Shown one piece after another: positions 25,334-34,975 of a stretch of 64,000 nt of DNA; position 1 is the first letter of the stretch, and the number at the start of each line of letters is the position of its first letter. Source of the DNA: Pinirhizobacter sp036499745. Its GTDB lineage: Bacteria > Pseudomonadota > Gammaproteobacteria > Xanthomonadales > Rhodanobacteraceae. The DNA lies in NCBI RefSeq assembly GCF_036499745.1, contig NZ_DASYDG010000048.1, positions 1-64,000 of the forward strand, in the 5' to 3' direction. The position numbers and the translations under genes were made by a program. The notes under the pieces are model-generated. The model had not been told where the DNA came from. It ran no database searches and was given only the letters and a program-made list of their open reading frames with translations.

Positions 25334-25779
25334 GCATCACCATCCGCACCGCTACCCCGGCGGACATCGACCATCTGGTGGCGTGGAACGCCGCGATGGC
25401 CTTGGAAACCGAGCACAAGCACCTGGACGAAGCCGTGCTTCGCCCGGGCACCGAAGCCATATTCGCCGACCCGCGTCGCGGCACTTACCTGGTGGCTGAA
25501 CTCGACGGCATCCCGGCGGGCAGCCTGTTGATCACCTACGAGTGGAGCGACTGGCGCAACGGGGACTTCTGGTGGGTGCAGAGTGTTTATGTGGCGGAAC
25601 AAGCTCGGCGCAGGGGTGTTTTCCGCGCTCTCTATGAGGCAGTGAAGGAGCGTGCGATGGAAGCGGGCGCAGTAGGCACACGCCTTTACGTCGAAACCGA
25701 GAACACCCGCGCCCAGTCAACCTACGCAAGCCTCGGCATGGAACGCTGCGATTACGCGATGCTCGAGCAGATCTTCTAA
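25330..25779 (+). CDS. GNAT family N-acetyltransferase
   Basis: A 149-aa protein whose ATG overlaps the ntrC stop (ATGA), so it is translated with the ntrBC operon. The GNAT fold is clear: QSVYVAEQARRRGVFRALYEAV is the acetyl-CoA-binding motif A (R-R-x-G-V), and LYVETENTRAQSTYASLGM is motif B. The substrate is unknown. Its 3' end overlaps the convergent GGDEF/EAL gene by 4 bases. Confidence 0.88.
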   Translation: MSITIRTATPADIDHLVAWNAAMALETEHKHLDEAVLRPGTEAIFADPRRGTYLVAELDGIPAGSLLITYEWSDWRNGDFWWVQSVYVAEQARRRGVFRALYEAVKERAMEAGAVGTRLYVETENTRAQSTYASLGMERCDYAMLEQIF

Positions 25780-28274
25780 AAGTACTCGTCGTTGCGGTCG
25801 TCGGCGGCGGCCAGCAGGTGGGCGAAGTCGGCGGGAGGCATGGGCATGCCGTAGAGGAAGCCCTGCATCACCGGGCAGCCGGCGGCCAGCAGGTATTCGG
25901 CCTGGTCGGTGGTTTCCACGCCTTCGGCGACCACGTTCTTGTCCAGGCTGTGGGCCAGGGCGACGATGGCGCCGGTGATGGTGGTGCTCTGGTGGTCGGC
26001 GCCGATGTCGCGGATGAAGGCGCGGTCGATCTTCAGGGTGTCGATGGGGAAGTGCTTGAGGTACGACAAGCTGCAATAGCCGGTGCCGAAGTCGTCCAGT
26101 GACAGCTTCACGCCCAGTTGCTTGATCCGCTGCAGCAGGTCGGGCACGTGGCCGTGGCCGGACATCACCATGCGCTCGGTCAGTTCCAGCTCCAGAAGCA
26201 CGGGGGGCAGGCCGGTGTCGTCCAGCACGGATTGCAATGTTTCGAAGAAGCGCGTGTGCTGGAACTGCACGGCAGAGACGTTCACCGACACCGGCACGCG
26301 CTTGTACACCGCACGCCATTTCTCTGCCTGCTCGCAGGCGCGGCGAAGCACCCATTCGCCAATCATCACGATCAGCCCGGCTTCCTCGGCGATGGGGATG
26401 AATTCCTCCGGCGAATACACCTCCTCGCCGTCCACGATCCAGCGGAGCAAAGCCTCGGCGCCCACGATCCAGCCGGTGCGCACGTCTACCTTGGGCTGGT
26501 ACTGCACGGATAGCTCATTGCGCACCAACGCCTTGCGCAGCGCCATTTCGATGGCCGCGTGCGCCGCGCCGCGATGGCGCATGTTGGTGCTGAACATGCG
26601 GTAGCCGTTGCGGCCCTGCTGCTTGGCTTCGTACATCGCCGTGTCGGCGTTGTGGATCAGGTTTTCAGCATCGGTGGCATCGTCCGGACACAGGCTGATG
26701 CCGATGGAGAAATTCACCGACAGATCCGCCACTTCCGTGGACACCGCCTCGTTCACGCGCTCAAGCAATCGCTCGGCCAGGCCCACCGCCTGGGCTGCAT
26801 TGTCCACGTGCGGCAGCATCACCACGAACTCGTCGCCGCCCAGCCGGGAGACGATGTCGTCCTCGCCGATCTCGCTGCGGATCAGCTGCGCCACGGCTTT
26901 GAGCAAACGATCGCCGGCCTTGTGGCCCAGCACGTCGTTCACTTGCTTGAAATGGTCGATGTCGATGAATAGCGCCGCCACGTGCTTGTGCCGCGGCAGG
27001 GCGTCGGCGATGGCCTGCTCCATGCGCGACTGCAGCACGTTGCGGTTGGGCAGGCCCGTGAGCGTGTCGTGGCTGGCCAGGTGCGCCATCTTCATGGCCA
27101 GTGCACGTGTTTCGCTCACGTCGTGGAACACCAGCACGCCGCCGATCACGCGTCCGCTGTTGTCATGGATGGGCGCGGCGGAATCTTCGATCGGGCTGTC
27201 GAAGCCGTTCAGATGGATCAGCGAGGTGTCGCTGGCCAGCCCCACGATGACATTGCCCTTGATCGCCGCCCGCAGCGGATTGTCGGCGGGCTGGCCGGTA
27301 TTGACGTCGCGGATGCGGAACACATCGTCCATCGGCAGACCCAATGCATCGGCGTGGGTCCATCCGGTCATGGCTTCGGCGATGGGGTTGAGCGAGGTGA
27401 TGCGCAGGTCAAGGTCGGTGGTGATCACCGCGTCGCCGATGGATTTCAGCGTCACCTGGGCCAGCTCGCGCTCGTGGAACAACGCCGCTTCCGCCGCCTT
27501 GCGTTCGCTGATGTCCTGGATCTGCGACACGAAATACAGCGGATCGCCTTCGATATCACGTACCAGCGATACGCTGAGCATCGTGTGCACCGTGTGCCCA
27601 TCGCGATGGAAAAAACGCTTTTCCATCTGATAGGTTTCGCGCTCGCCCGCAACGAGCTCACCCAACAGCTGCAAGTCGGTGGCCAGGTCGTCCGGGTGGG
27701 TGATTTCCTGAAAGGTCTTGGTCACCAGGACGGCGGAGGTGTAGCCGAACATGCGTCCCAGCACGCCGTTCACCTGCATGAAGCCGCCGTCCGGGCGCAC
27801 CAGCGCCATGCCGATGGAGGCGTGTTCGAAGGCGCCCTGGAAACGCGACTGGCTTTCCTTCAACTGCAATTCGAGTTCGTGGCGCTCGGTGATGTCCACC
27901 ACCAGCACGATCACCCCGCGCACGCTGCCGTCGGGTGCAAGGTCGGGTGTGTAACTGCCGCTGATGTAGCGCTCGTTATCGCCATAGGGAATGTAACGCT
28001 CGAACCGGCCGACCCTGCCGGCGTAGGCGAGGTCCAGTTCCTTTTCGACCATGGCGTAGCGTTCCGCGCCGATCACCTCGGCCACCGTGCGGCCGATCAT
28101 GGCCTCAGGCTCGGCCACCATCCAGCGCCGGTACGAGGGATTGGCGTACAGGTAGCGTCGTTCGGAATCCAGGTAGGCCACCAGGCCGGGCAGCACTGAC
28201 AGCACCTGGGCCGTCAGGTCGTTGGCGGTCCACGCGAGGTCATCGTTCCCGTCCCGGGGTGGAAGCCGGCCCAT
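25776..28274 (-). CDS. PAS-PAS-PAS-GGDEF-EAL cyclic-di-GMP protein
   Basis: An 832-aa protein without membrane segments. Three PAS domains at ~17-135, ~140-260 and ~270-395 (each ending in DITER, DISER or DVSE, as PAC tails do) precede a GGDEF domain (~405-560) with intact RLGGDEF and an EAL domain (~580-820) with GAEALLRW, DDFGTGY and EGVE. Both catalytic motifs look complete, so it could make and break c-di-GMP. PAS ligand (haem, flavin or other) not visible. It probably adjusts biofilm, motility or secretion. Confidence 0.93.
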   Translation of the reverse strand: MGRLPPRDGNDDLAWTANDLTAQVLSVLPGLVAYLDSERRYLYANPSYRRWMVAEPEAMIGRTVAEVIGAERYAMVEKELDLAYAGRVGRFERYIPYGDNERYISGSYTPDLAPDGSVRGVIVLVVDITERHELELQLKESQSRFQGAFEHASIGMALVRPDGGFMQVNGVLGRMFGYTSAVLVTKTFQEITHPDDLATDLQLLGELVAGERETYQMEKRFFHRDGHTVHTMLSVSLVRDIEGDPLYFVSQIQDISERKAAEAALFHERELAQVTLKSIGDAVITTDLDLRITSLNPIAEAMTGWTHADALGLPMDDVFRIRDVNTGQPADNPLRAAIKGNVIVGLASDTSLIHLNGFDSPIEDSAAPIHDNSGRVIGGVLVFHDVSETRALAMKMAHLASHDTLTGLPNRNVLQSRMEQAIADALPRHKHVAALFIDIDHFKQVNDVLGHKAGDRLLKAVAQLIRSEIGEDDIVSRLGGDEFVVMLPHVDNAAQAVGLAERLLERVNEAVSTEVADLSVNFSIGISLCPDDATDAENLIHNADTAMYEAKQQGRNGYRMFSTNMRHRGAAHAAIEMALRKALVRNELSVQYQPKVDVRTGWIVGAEALLRWIVDGEEVYSPEEFIPIAEEAGLIVMIGEWVLRRACEQAEKWRAVYKRVPVSVNVSAVQFQHTRFFETLQSVLDDTGLPPVLLELELTERMVMSGHGHVPDLLQRIKQLGVKLSLDDFGTGYCSLSYLKHFPIDTLKIDRAFIRDIGADHQSTTITGAIVALAHSLDKNVVAEGVETTDQAEYLLAAGCPVMQGFLYGMPMPPADFAHLLAAADDRNDEYF

Positions 28275-28333
28275 GATCTGCTTTTCACTCGCCCTTGAGA
28301 TATTTGCAGCGTATCTGCTTTGGGCGGGCCCGG

Positions 28334-29476
28334 CTAATGGACCGATGCGGCGGGAATGGCCAAACGCCGGCCCGGTGCAAGGAACAGCTTGCCCAGGTCG
28401 GTGATGGTGTCCTCCGGCTGGTAGCGCTCATGCAGCGCGTGCAGCATGGTTTCCATGGCGTCGGCCGCCAGCGGAAAACCGTGGGCAAGGATCCGGGGCT
28501 CGGCCGAGCCGTGTGTTTGCGCCACCGTCACCGCTACCACCCCCAGTCCCCGGGCCGGGTGGGCGAACAGCCTGGGTTTGCCGAAGGTGGGATTGGGATC
28601 GTTCACCGCTTCCATGGCGTAGCCGACGGTGGGAGCCGTGCCTTCGAATCCGAAGGCGATGCCGTGGGCATTGAGCACCGCCGCGTATTGGCGAAGTTCG
28701 AAGAGGATGCCCGCCAGTTGATGCGCGGAGTCGTCGGTGCCGTTGTCGGGCTGTTCGGCAAACCAGGCGGCCAGCGGCGGCGCCGACACCCGGCCGGCTC
28801 CGTAACGGAGGGGCAGGCCACGCAGGGTGAGCGTGGATTCTTCTTTATAGGGTGTAAGCAGCGCCGCCTCGAGCAGGGTCCACAGCGGGGCCAGGTTCAC
28901 GTGCTCGTACTGCACGCAGGTCATGGCCATTACGTCGTTGCGGCTCAGGTACCGGGCGTGCTCGAAGCGCACGCCCAGGGTGCGCATGAGGAAATCAGAC
29001 GTGCGCGAGCCGGCTTCGCCGCGACCGACAAGTTCGGTTTCGATCCGTGCGGCGAGGTCTTCGGCCTGGGCTTCCTCGGCCAATAGTGTCCAGGGCAACA
29101 GGCGCATCGGGCCGCCGGCGTAGGTGGGGTCGGGCACCAGCGGCTGCGCTGGCATCTGCCCCTGGTTACTGCCAAAGGCCACCACGGCGGCCTCGCCGGT
29201 CACGCGCGGGATGCGCCGGGCAAGCTCGTCGAGCGTGGCGTGCACCGGGAAACCCGGGCGCAGCAATTCCACGGCATCGAATAACGCGCCGGCCACGGCC
29301 AGGCGCGATGTCTCCACACCCGGCAGCAGGTTTCGCAGGTCTTCGGCGACGAGGCCGGCCAGTTCCTGGGCTTCTTCACGGGTGAGCATCAGGCGCGAGG
29401 GCATCTCGCCCGGAGCCAGCTCCAGGGCCAGCACGGCCGGGCAGGCAACTACGTCATTCACCAGCGTCAATCCCAA
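28334..29476 (-). CDS. Conserved hypothetical protein
   Basis: A 380-aa protein, soluble, rich in Ala/Leu and Pro. I do not recognise a domain. Conserved-looking stretches are VVAFGSNQGQMPAQPL, MTCVQYEHVNLAPLW and FAHPARGLGVVAVTV. The frame begins at TTG 29476 without a strong RBS, so the exact start is uncertain; the coding sense is plain from the continuous high third-position GC. It is followed by the PAS/GGDEF/EAL gene 59 bases on, in the same direction, and may share its transcript. Confidence 0.65.
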   Translation of the reverse strand: MGLTLVNDVVACPAVLALELAPGEMPSRLMLTREEAQELAGLVAEDLRNLLPGVETSRLAVAGALFDAVELLRPGFPVHATLDELARRIPRVTGEAAVVAFGSNQGQMPAQPLVPDPTYAGGPMRLLPWTLLAEEAQAEDLAARIETELVGRGEAGSRTSDFLMRTLGVRFEHARYLSRNDVMAMTCVQYEHVNLAPLWTLLEAALLTPYKEESTLTLRGLPLRYGAGRVSAPPLAAWFAEQPDNGTDDSAHQLAGILFELRQYAAVLNAHGIAFGFEGTAPTVGYAMEAVNDPNPTFGKPRLFAHPARGLGVVAVTVAQTHGSAEPRILAHGFPLAADAMETMLHALHERYQPEDTITDLGKLFLAPGRRLAIPAASVH

Positions 29477-29598
29477 CGGGAATAAACCGCGATTCTAACA
29501 TTGAGTGTTTTAAGGCTTTCCCACCGGGCTTGCCCGCGTTAGCCTTGGAATCCCCGTCGAACACATGTTCGACCCCCAGGTGGCTGATCGTCTTGAGC

Positions 29599-30882
29599 AT
29601 GGAAAAACCGCAAACGCGCGTGGGTGTCGTCGGTGGCGTCCGCATTCCCTTCTGCCGCAACAACACCGCCTACGCCGACGTCGGCAATTTCGGTATGTCC
29701 GTCAAGGTGTTGGGTGCACTGGTCGAACGCTTCGGCCTGCACGGGGTGGAGCTGGGCGAAGTGGCGATGGGCGCGGTGATCCGCCATCCGTCGGACTGGA
29801 ATCTCGCCCGGGAAGCACTGCTGTCGTCGGGCCTGGCCCCCACCACACCGGGCATCACCACCGCCCGCGCGTGCGGTACGTCGCTCGACAACGCCATCAT
29901 CATCGCCAACAAGATTGCCACCGGGCAGATCCAGGCGGGTATCGCCGGCGGCTCGGACACCACCAGCGACGTGCCCATCGTGTTTGGCACGCGGTTGCGC
30001 AAGCGCCTGCTGTCGGTCAATCGCGCCAAAACCCTCAAGGAAAAATTCCGTGCGGCCACGCGCGGCTTCTCCTTCCGGGAACTGAAGCCCTCGTTTCCCG
30101 GCGTGGCCGAGCCGCGCACGGGTAAATCCATGGGCGACCATTGCGAACTGATGGCCCGCGAGTGGCATATCGAGCGCCAGGCGCAGGATCGCCTGGCCAT
30201 GGAAAGCCACCACAAGCTCGCCGCGGCCTACGATGCCGGCTTCTTCAACGACCTGCTGGTGCCCTTCCGCGGCCTGAAGCGTGATGGCTTCCTGCGGCCG
30301 GATACCTCGATGGAGAAGCTCGCCACGTTGAAGCCCGCCTTCGACAAGACCACCGGCCACGGCACGCTCACCGCGGGTAACTCCACCGGTCTTTCCGACG
30401 GCGCGGCGGCGGTGCTGCTGGCAAGCGATGCGTGGGCCGCCGAACGCGGCCTGACCATCCAGGCCTACATGACCCACAGTGAAGTGGCGGCGGTGGATTT
30501 CGTCCATGGCGAGGGCCTGCTGATGGCGCCCACCGTGGCCGTGCCGCGCATGCTCGATCGCGCGGGGCTCACCCTGCAGGATTTCGACTTCTACGAGATC
30601 CACGAAGCCTTCGCCGCCCAGGTGCTGTGCACATTGCGCGCGTGGGAATCGGAAGACTACTGCCAGCGTCGACTGGGCCGGCCGGCCCTGGGTTCGATCG
30701 ATCCGGCGAAGTTGAACGTGCATGGCTCGAGCCTTGCCGCGGGGCATCCGTTCGCCGCCACTGGCGCGCGTATCGTGGCGAGCCTGGCGAAGCTGCTGGA
30801 ACAGAAGGGCTCGGGCCGTGGCCTGATCTCGATCTGCACCGCCGGCGGCATGGGCGTCACCGCCATCCTCGAACGTCCTTGA
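29599..30882 (+). CDS. fadI: Acetyl-CoA acyltransferase (FadI-type thiolase)
   Basis: A 427-aa thiolase starting at ATG 29599 (the frame is open further up, but the thiolase fold begins at TRVGVVGGVRIPF). The nucleophilic Cys is in ARACGTSLDNA near residue 91; the His is in IHEAFAAQ near 335, and the second Cys/His set in GSSLAAGHPFAATGARI and CTAGGMGV. The length and the insert (SFRELKPSFPGVAEPRTGKSM) point to the FadI subgroup of 3-ketoacyl-CoA thiolases of beta-oxidation. No fadJ is adjacent. Confidence 0.85.
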   Translation: MEKPQTRVGVVGGVRIPFCRNNTAYADVGNFGMSVKVLGALVERFGLHGVELGEVAMGAVIRHPSDWNLAREALLSSGLAPTTPGITTARACGTSLDNAIIIANKIATGQIQAGIAGGSDTTSDVPIVFGTRLRKRLLSVNRAKTLKEKFRAATRGFSFRELKPSFPGVAEPRTGKSMGDHCELMAREWHIERQAQDRLAMESHHKLAAAYDAGFFNDLLVPFRGLKRDGFLRPDTSMEKLATLKPAFDKTTGHGTLTAGNSTGLSDGAAAVLLASDAWAAERGLTIQAYMTHSEVAAVDFVHGEGLLMAPTVAVPRMLDRAGLTLQDFDFYEIHEAFAAQVLCTLRAWESEDYCQRRLGRPALGSIDPAKLNVHGSSLAAGHPFAATGARIVASLAKLLEQKGSGRGLISICTAGGMGVTAILERP

Positions 30883-30898
30883 GATCGTGGCTTCGGTG

Positions 30899-31114
30899 AT
30901 GCCGCCATTGCGTTTTACCTTCGGCTTCAGCCTGCTGGTGCTGATGCTGGGGGTCACCGCCACCGCATGGCTCACCGAGCTCACCTACGGGCCGCCCCAG
31001 GTGGAGCGCCGTCGGGTGTCGTTGCGTTCGCCCATGTCCCGCGCCGCCGTGCCGCCACTACCGGCGGTGATGCCCAAGCGCACCTATCCCGTACAGCGCA
31101 CCATCGATCGCTAA
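30899..31114 (+). CDS. Small single-pass membrane protein
   Basis: A 71-aa product from ATG 30899, 16 bases after the thiolase stop. One hydrophobic helix (residues ~8-27, GFSLLVLMLGVTATAWL) is followed by a basic, Pro-rich tail. Family not recognised. It overlaps the convergent phospholipase gene by 4 bases at its stop. No strong RBS; the protein could be an expressed small anchor or only an open frame. Confidence 0.4.
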   Translation: MPPLRFTFGFSLLVLMLGVTATAWLTELTYGPPQVERRRVSLRSPMSRAAVPPLPAVMPKRTYPVQRTIDR

Positions 31115-32982
31115 AGGATGCCCGACGAGGCCGAGCCGAACGCGGTGAGCAACCGCGTGTAGATCATCTTCAGCGACAGGTTCACTTCAGGGAAATCGCC
31201 CACGGCGTGATAGCACTGGAAGAACTGCGCGTCGTTCGGCCGCTTGGGCATGCAGCCCGGGTTGAGGTCGTAGTTGGTCGTGTAGCGGAAGGGCCAGAGG
31301 TCGAACAGGGGCAGTTTCTCCGATACATCCCCCAGCGCTTCGCTGATCTGCCCCAGCACCGGAATGGTGGGTTTGCGCGGCGCCACCACCCAGGCGTTCT
31401 CAGGCCGGGTGTCGCTCATGATCGAGGCGCGCAGCGCATCGGCAAACGGACGGTCGTATACCACCACGCCCGATTCGGTGTTGTAGTGGTCCGAGCGGGG
31501 ATCGAAATTGTGCGTGCCGACCATGGCGAAGCTGTCATCCACCACGATGGATTTGGCGTGCAGGCCGATGCGCATGCCGGCGGTGCGTAGCGGGGCGGGA
31601 CGGTTGCGACGGCCGCGGCCGTTACGGCTGCCGAAGAGGCCCGGTTCCTCGCTGGGTGAAGCATTCCGCCGACCACCGGACGGGGCGTGGAAAACGTCGT
31701 AGCTCACGCCTTCGTCGGTGTCGGGCCTATCTTCAACCTGCGGCTTCATCTCGTAGATCTCGAAGCCGTACTTGGTGAAATACGCCTTCCGGTGCTTATA
31801 GGAAATGGCATACACGGCGAAGGCATCGGTGGAGGCCAGTGAATTGGTGGATACCACCACCCGCGGCGCATCGGGGCGTTTGTGCAGTGCGCGGAAGAGC
31901 TTCTTGGCGCGGTCACTCAATACCAGGTAGGGCGTCTGCAGCACCACTTCGCGGCGTGCGGCGCTGAGCATTCCCATGATGCGGCCGGTGAGCTCGCGGT
32001 CCTCGCGATCGGCCGGCTTCTCCGTTTTGCCGGGAAGATCCGAGAGGTAATCCACACGGCCCACGGGAATGGAATTGGCTACCAGGTGCTCCTGCACCCA
32101 CTGCGGATCGGCGGCCTCGGCCAGTGCGTCGCTCACCCGGTCGGGCCGGGAGTAAGCCGGTTCCACCCAGCGCGGCGCGTCGGGCCCGTCGCTGCGGATC
32201 TGCCGGTTCACGTCGCGCAGGTGGGTCAGCGGCACGCTGCGCTTGTGGTTCCAGAAGGTGTCGAAGCTCGTCGCCATGGTCCGCGCTACCGGGCCGCCCA
32301 CGACCACATCGCGGTCGCGGTAATCGAACTCGTCGTTCCAGTCGAAGTAGCGGTCTTCGTAGTTGCGGCCGCCGGTGATGCCGATGGCATCGTCCACCAG
32401 CAGCAACTTGTTGTGCATGCGCTGGTTGAAGCGCAGGAAACAGCACACGACACCGGCGGCGAATTCCAGCGGCGGTGTATGGGCCTTGCGGAAGGTGGGG
32501 TTGTACAGGCGTACCTCGAAATTGGCACGGGTGCGCGCCAGGGTGGCCAGCAGTTTCGCGTCGCCGAAGGCGAACAGCTGGTCGGCCAGGATGCGTACTT
32601 TCACCCCGCGCCGGGCCGCTTCCACCAGCTGGTCCAGGATCAGCTTGCCGGCATCGTCCTGCTGCCAGATGTAGGTCTGCACGTCGATACTGTGGCGGGC
32701 GCCGCGGATCAGGTTCAGCCGGGCCACCATGGCCGATTCGCCGTCCTCGAGCAGGCCGATGGCGTGGTGGGGGGCATCGGCGGTGGAAGACGCAAGCTCG
32801 GCGTTGGCCTGGTCCAGCAGGGCGGAAGGCGCCGCGCAGTTATCCGGCTGGTGGCAGGTGGGCACGGCATCCTGCGCCTGCATCACGATCGCGTCGGCCT
32901 TGCGGATATTGGCGTGCGACAGCGTGCAACCCTGCGCGAACGCAGCGGTGGCCAGCAGGAGGACGAGAGCGATGCGGCGCAT
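31111..32982 (-). CDS. Phospholipase D-family lipoprotein (cardiolipin synthase-like, ClsC/YmdC type)
   Basis: A 623-aa protein from ATG 32982. FAQGC near residue 17 is a lipobox. The two HKD motifs of the PLD superfamily are HNKLLLVDD (near 188) followed by GGRN, and HAKSIVVDD (near 474) followed by GTHNFDPRS. The arrangement resembles ClsC/YmdC cardiolipin synthases. An Arg/Gly/Ser-rich, likely disordered insert of about 50 residues lies directly before the second HKD motif. It is last in a minus-strand run parA-sixA-yceI-pld. Confidence 0.85.
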   Translation of the reverse strand: MRRIALVLLLATAAFAQGCTLSHANIRKADAIVMQAQDAVPTCHQPDNCAAPSALLDQANAELASSTADAPHHAIGLLEDGESAMVARLNLIRGARHSIDVQTYIWQQDDAGKLILDQLVEAARRGVKVRILADQLFAFGDAKLLATLARTRANFEVRLYNPTFRKAHTPPLEFAAGVVCCFLRFNQRMHNKLLLVDDAIGITGGRNYEDRYFDWNDEFDYRDRDVVVGGPVARTMATSFDTFWNHKRSVPLTHLRDVNRQIRSDGPDAPRWVEPAYSRPDRVSDALAEAADPQWVQEHLVANSIPVGRVDYLSDLPGKTEKPADREDRELTGRIMGMLSAARREVVLQTPYLVLSDRAKKLFRALHKRPDAPRVVVSTNSLASTDAFAVYAISYKHRKAYFTKYGFEIYEMKPQVEDRPDTDEGVSYDVFHAPSGGRRNASPSEEPGLFGSRNGRGRRNRPAPLRTAGMRIGLHAKSIVVDDSFAMVGTHNFDPRSDHYNTESGVVVYDRPFADALRASIMSDTRPENAWVVAPRKPTIPVLGQISEALGDVSEKLPLFDLWPFRYTTNYDLNPGCMPKRPNDAQFFQCYHAVGDFPEVNLSLKMIYTRLLTAFGSASSGIL

Positions 32983-33020
32983 GGGCGCCATCATAGCCGG
33001 GCGCGACGCAATGGCTGTGT

Positions 33021-33584
33021 CTACGGACCGATGGTGATCGACAGGCCCAGTTCGACCCTGTCGGCCAGGGCGCCGCGGCGTCCGCGCATGTCGAAATCGG
33101 TGCGGTCGATCGCGCCCAGGGCCTGCAGGGTGCAGCCGCTCAGGTGGGTGGCGGTGCAATCCGATCGAAGGATGGTGAAGTGCACCGGCTGGGTCACCCC
33201 GCGCATGGTCAGCTGGCCATCGAGGCGGTCGCCGTTGCCCAGGGCGTCAAGGGGGATGCGGGTGGAGACGAAACCGATCGAGGGGTAGCGCGTGTAGTCG
33301 AAGAACTCAGGCGCCAGCACCCATTTGCGGAAACGGCTGGAATCCATCTGCAGGCTTTCCACGTCGATGGACGCCTGCACCACGGCACGGTTGTCGTCGG
33401 GGTCGATGTCGATGGTGCCGCGGATGCGTTCGAACACGCCGGTCACTTTCGTTACCCACAGCAGCCGCACACCGAACTCCGCGCGCGAGTGCGCTTCGTC
33501 GATGTGCAGCGGGCCGTGGATGGCAGCCGCGGACGCGACGCCGGAGAGCAGCAGGGCCGCGAACGGCCCCGCCAGGTACTTCAT
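33021..33584 (-). CDS. YceI family periplasmic protein
   Basis: A 187-aa protein with a signal peptide (residues 1-19, AALLLSGVASA). The lipocalin-like YceI barrel is seen in HIDEAHSRAEFGVRLLWVTKVTG, ASIDVESLQMDS and LTMRGVTQPVHFTI. Family members bind isoprenoid lipids in the periplasm. A Cys pair (SDCTATHLSGC) could form a disulphide. The start overlaps the sixA stop by 4 bases. Confidence 0.88.
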   Translation of the reverse strand: MKYLAGPFAALLLSGVASAAAIHGPLHIDEAHSRAEFGVRLLWVTKVTGVFERIRGTIDIDPDDNRAVVQASIDVESLQMDSSRFRKWVLAPEFFDYTRYPSIGFVSTRIPLDALGNGDRLDGQLTMRGVTQPVHFTILRSDCTATHLSGCTLQALGAIDRTDFDMRGRRGALADRVELGLSITIGP

Positions 33585-34045
33585 GGCGACCAGAACGCCT
33601 CCAGGGTGGCCGACCCCGGTTCCAGCGGGCCGGCCGCCACGCGCAGGCGGGCCAGGGCCCCGGGCGGCATGCCGCGATAGTCTTCCGATCGGCCTTCCAC
33701 CAGCAGGGCGACGAGTTGCTCGATGCCCGGGTTGTGGCCCACCAGTACCAGGGTGATGGCGTCCTGGTGCTGGTCGATCAGGGTGAACAGGGTGCCGGGA
33801 GTGGCGTCGTAGATCTCAAGGGCTTCGGTGATGGGGAGGTTCGGCAGCGCAAGTTCCGCCGTCTGCCGGGTACGTTTGGCCGGCGAACACAGCACGCGGT
33901 CGATGCTGAGTTTGTGGTCGGCCAGCCATTTGCCGGCTTCGATGGCCTCGGCACGGCCGTGTTCGGTGAGTTGTCGGTCGCGGTCGCTTTCACCGGAGCA
34001 GAGCTCTTCGGTTTCCGCGTGGCGAAGGAGGATCAGTTCACGCAT
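33581..34045 (-). CDS. sixA: Phosphohistidine phosphatase SixA
   Basis: A 154-aa histidine phosphatase. LILLRHAETE holds the RHG/RHA catalytic His near residue 9; SPAKRTRQTAEL and VLVGHNPGIEQL carry the second Arg and His. Length and context-free single-domain form match SixA, which removes phosphate from HPt-domain histidines. The gene overlaps yceI by 4 bases and follows parA by 42. Confidence 0.88.
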   Translation of the reverse strand: MRELILLRHAETEELCSGESDRDRQLTEHGRAEAIEAGKWLADHKLSIDRVLCSPAKRTRQTAELALPNLPITEALEIYDATPGTLFTLIDQHQDAITLVLVGHNPGIEQLVALLVEGRSEDYRGMPPGALARLRVAAGPLEPGSATLEAFWSP

Positions 34046-34087
34046 GGTGTTTTCCTTCTGGTTCGTCTTGCGTGGGAGCGTGGTGCC

Positions 34088-34720
34088 TTAGCTGCTGCGC
34101 TTGATCCATCGCAACAACTTGCTCCAGTCGTCCTGGTGGCCACGGACATTCTCGGAGTGGTAATCGAAGATGCCTTTACCCAGTGCGGTAAGCAACACAT
34201 AGGCCTGGCTGTCGCGAAGCTGTGCCACCACCGGGAACGGTGATGCCTCGGCCAGCTGCACCATGGCATCCTGGCTGGCGTTGGTCCATGGCTTCAGGCG
34301 GTTGCCCACCAGGGCCACCGGCAGCTTGCCACGGCGCACGCGCGGGATACCGTGCAGCAGTTTGAGGAAATCGGTGGTGGCGTCCAGGTCGAAGCTCGAT
34401 GGCAGCACCGGCACCACCAGCACGCTGGCCTGTTCAAGGTAGGGCTCGAGTTCTTTCTCGGTGACGCCGGCAGGGGTATCGACGATGGCAACGTCGGTAT
34501 CTTCGGGAAGTTTCTCCAGTGCCTTGCGGCCGCCGTCCACTGCCAGCACGCCGGGAACGTTCTCCGGCCTTCGGGCTGCCCACCGGTAACTGGACTGTTG
34601 CCGGTCTGCGTCGACGATGGCTACGCGCTTGTTGGCCTGGGCGTAATGGGACGCCGCCTGGGTGACTACCGTGGTCTTGCCGCAACCGCCCTTACTGCTT
34701 GCTACGAGCATCGTCAGCAT
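34088..34720 (-). CDS. ParA/MinD-type P-loop ATPase
   Basis: A 210-aa protein. SSKGGCGKTT near residue 8 is the deviant Walker A of ParA/MinD ATPases (Lys at both positions); IVDADRQQS and VAIVDTPAG are the switch and Walker B. No parB partner is adjacent, so this is an orphan ParA likely to place some cell component rather than partition the chromosome. It heads the run with sixA, yceI and the phospholipase gene. Confidence 0.85.
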   Translation of the reverse strand: MLTMLVASSKGGCGKTTVVTQAASHYAQANKRVAIVDADRQQSSYRWAARRPENVPGVLAVDGGRKALEKLPEDTDVAIVDTPAGVTEKELEPYLEQASVLVVPVLPSSFDLDATTDFLKLLHGIPRVRRGKLPVALVGNRLKPWTNASQDAMVQLAEASPFPVVAQLRDSQAYVLLTALGKGIFDYHSENVRGHQDDWSKLLRWIKRSS

Positions 34721-34777
34721 CGGATAGACCTTGCCTGGAAAGGAGGTACCTCCAAGCCTACCGGGTTCGACGCGGCG

Positions 34778-34975
34778 CTAGAAGAATTTCCCCCTCGCGC
34801 GGGGCATCACTACCAGGATCAGGGTGGCCACCGGGCCAAGGATCAGCGAGAGCACGAACCAGAGCACGCCGCTGCGGTTCTTGCCCTGGGCCAGGCCCGC
34901 ATTGATGAGGGCGAGCGTGCCCCAGCCGACAAACCAGGGTGCGGATGCCGAAGTGAGGGCGGTAAAGGATTCCAT
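34778..34975 (-). CDS. Small two-helix membrane protein
   Basis: A 65-aa product starting at ATG 34975, with AGGAG upstream. Two hydrophobic helices (residues ~13-28 and ~37-56) are joined by AQGKNRSGV, and the C-terminus is basic (PRARGKFF). Related small proteins have been annotated on thin grounds as NusB; nothing here resembles NusB. Function unknown. Confidence 0.65.
   Translation of the reverse strand: MESFTALTSASAPWFVGWGTLALINAGLAQGKNRSGVLWFVLSLILGPVATLILVVMPRARGKFF

Noticed and set aside
29539..30984. 481-codon minus-strand frame opposite the thiolase
   Set aside because: Mirror of a high-GC gene; no domain, RBS or neighbour logic.
31882..33288. 468-codon plus-strand frame opposite the phospholipase gene
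   Set aside because: Antisense shadow; product is His/Gln-rich and without recognised domains.
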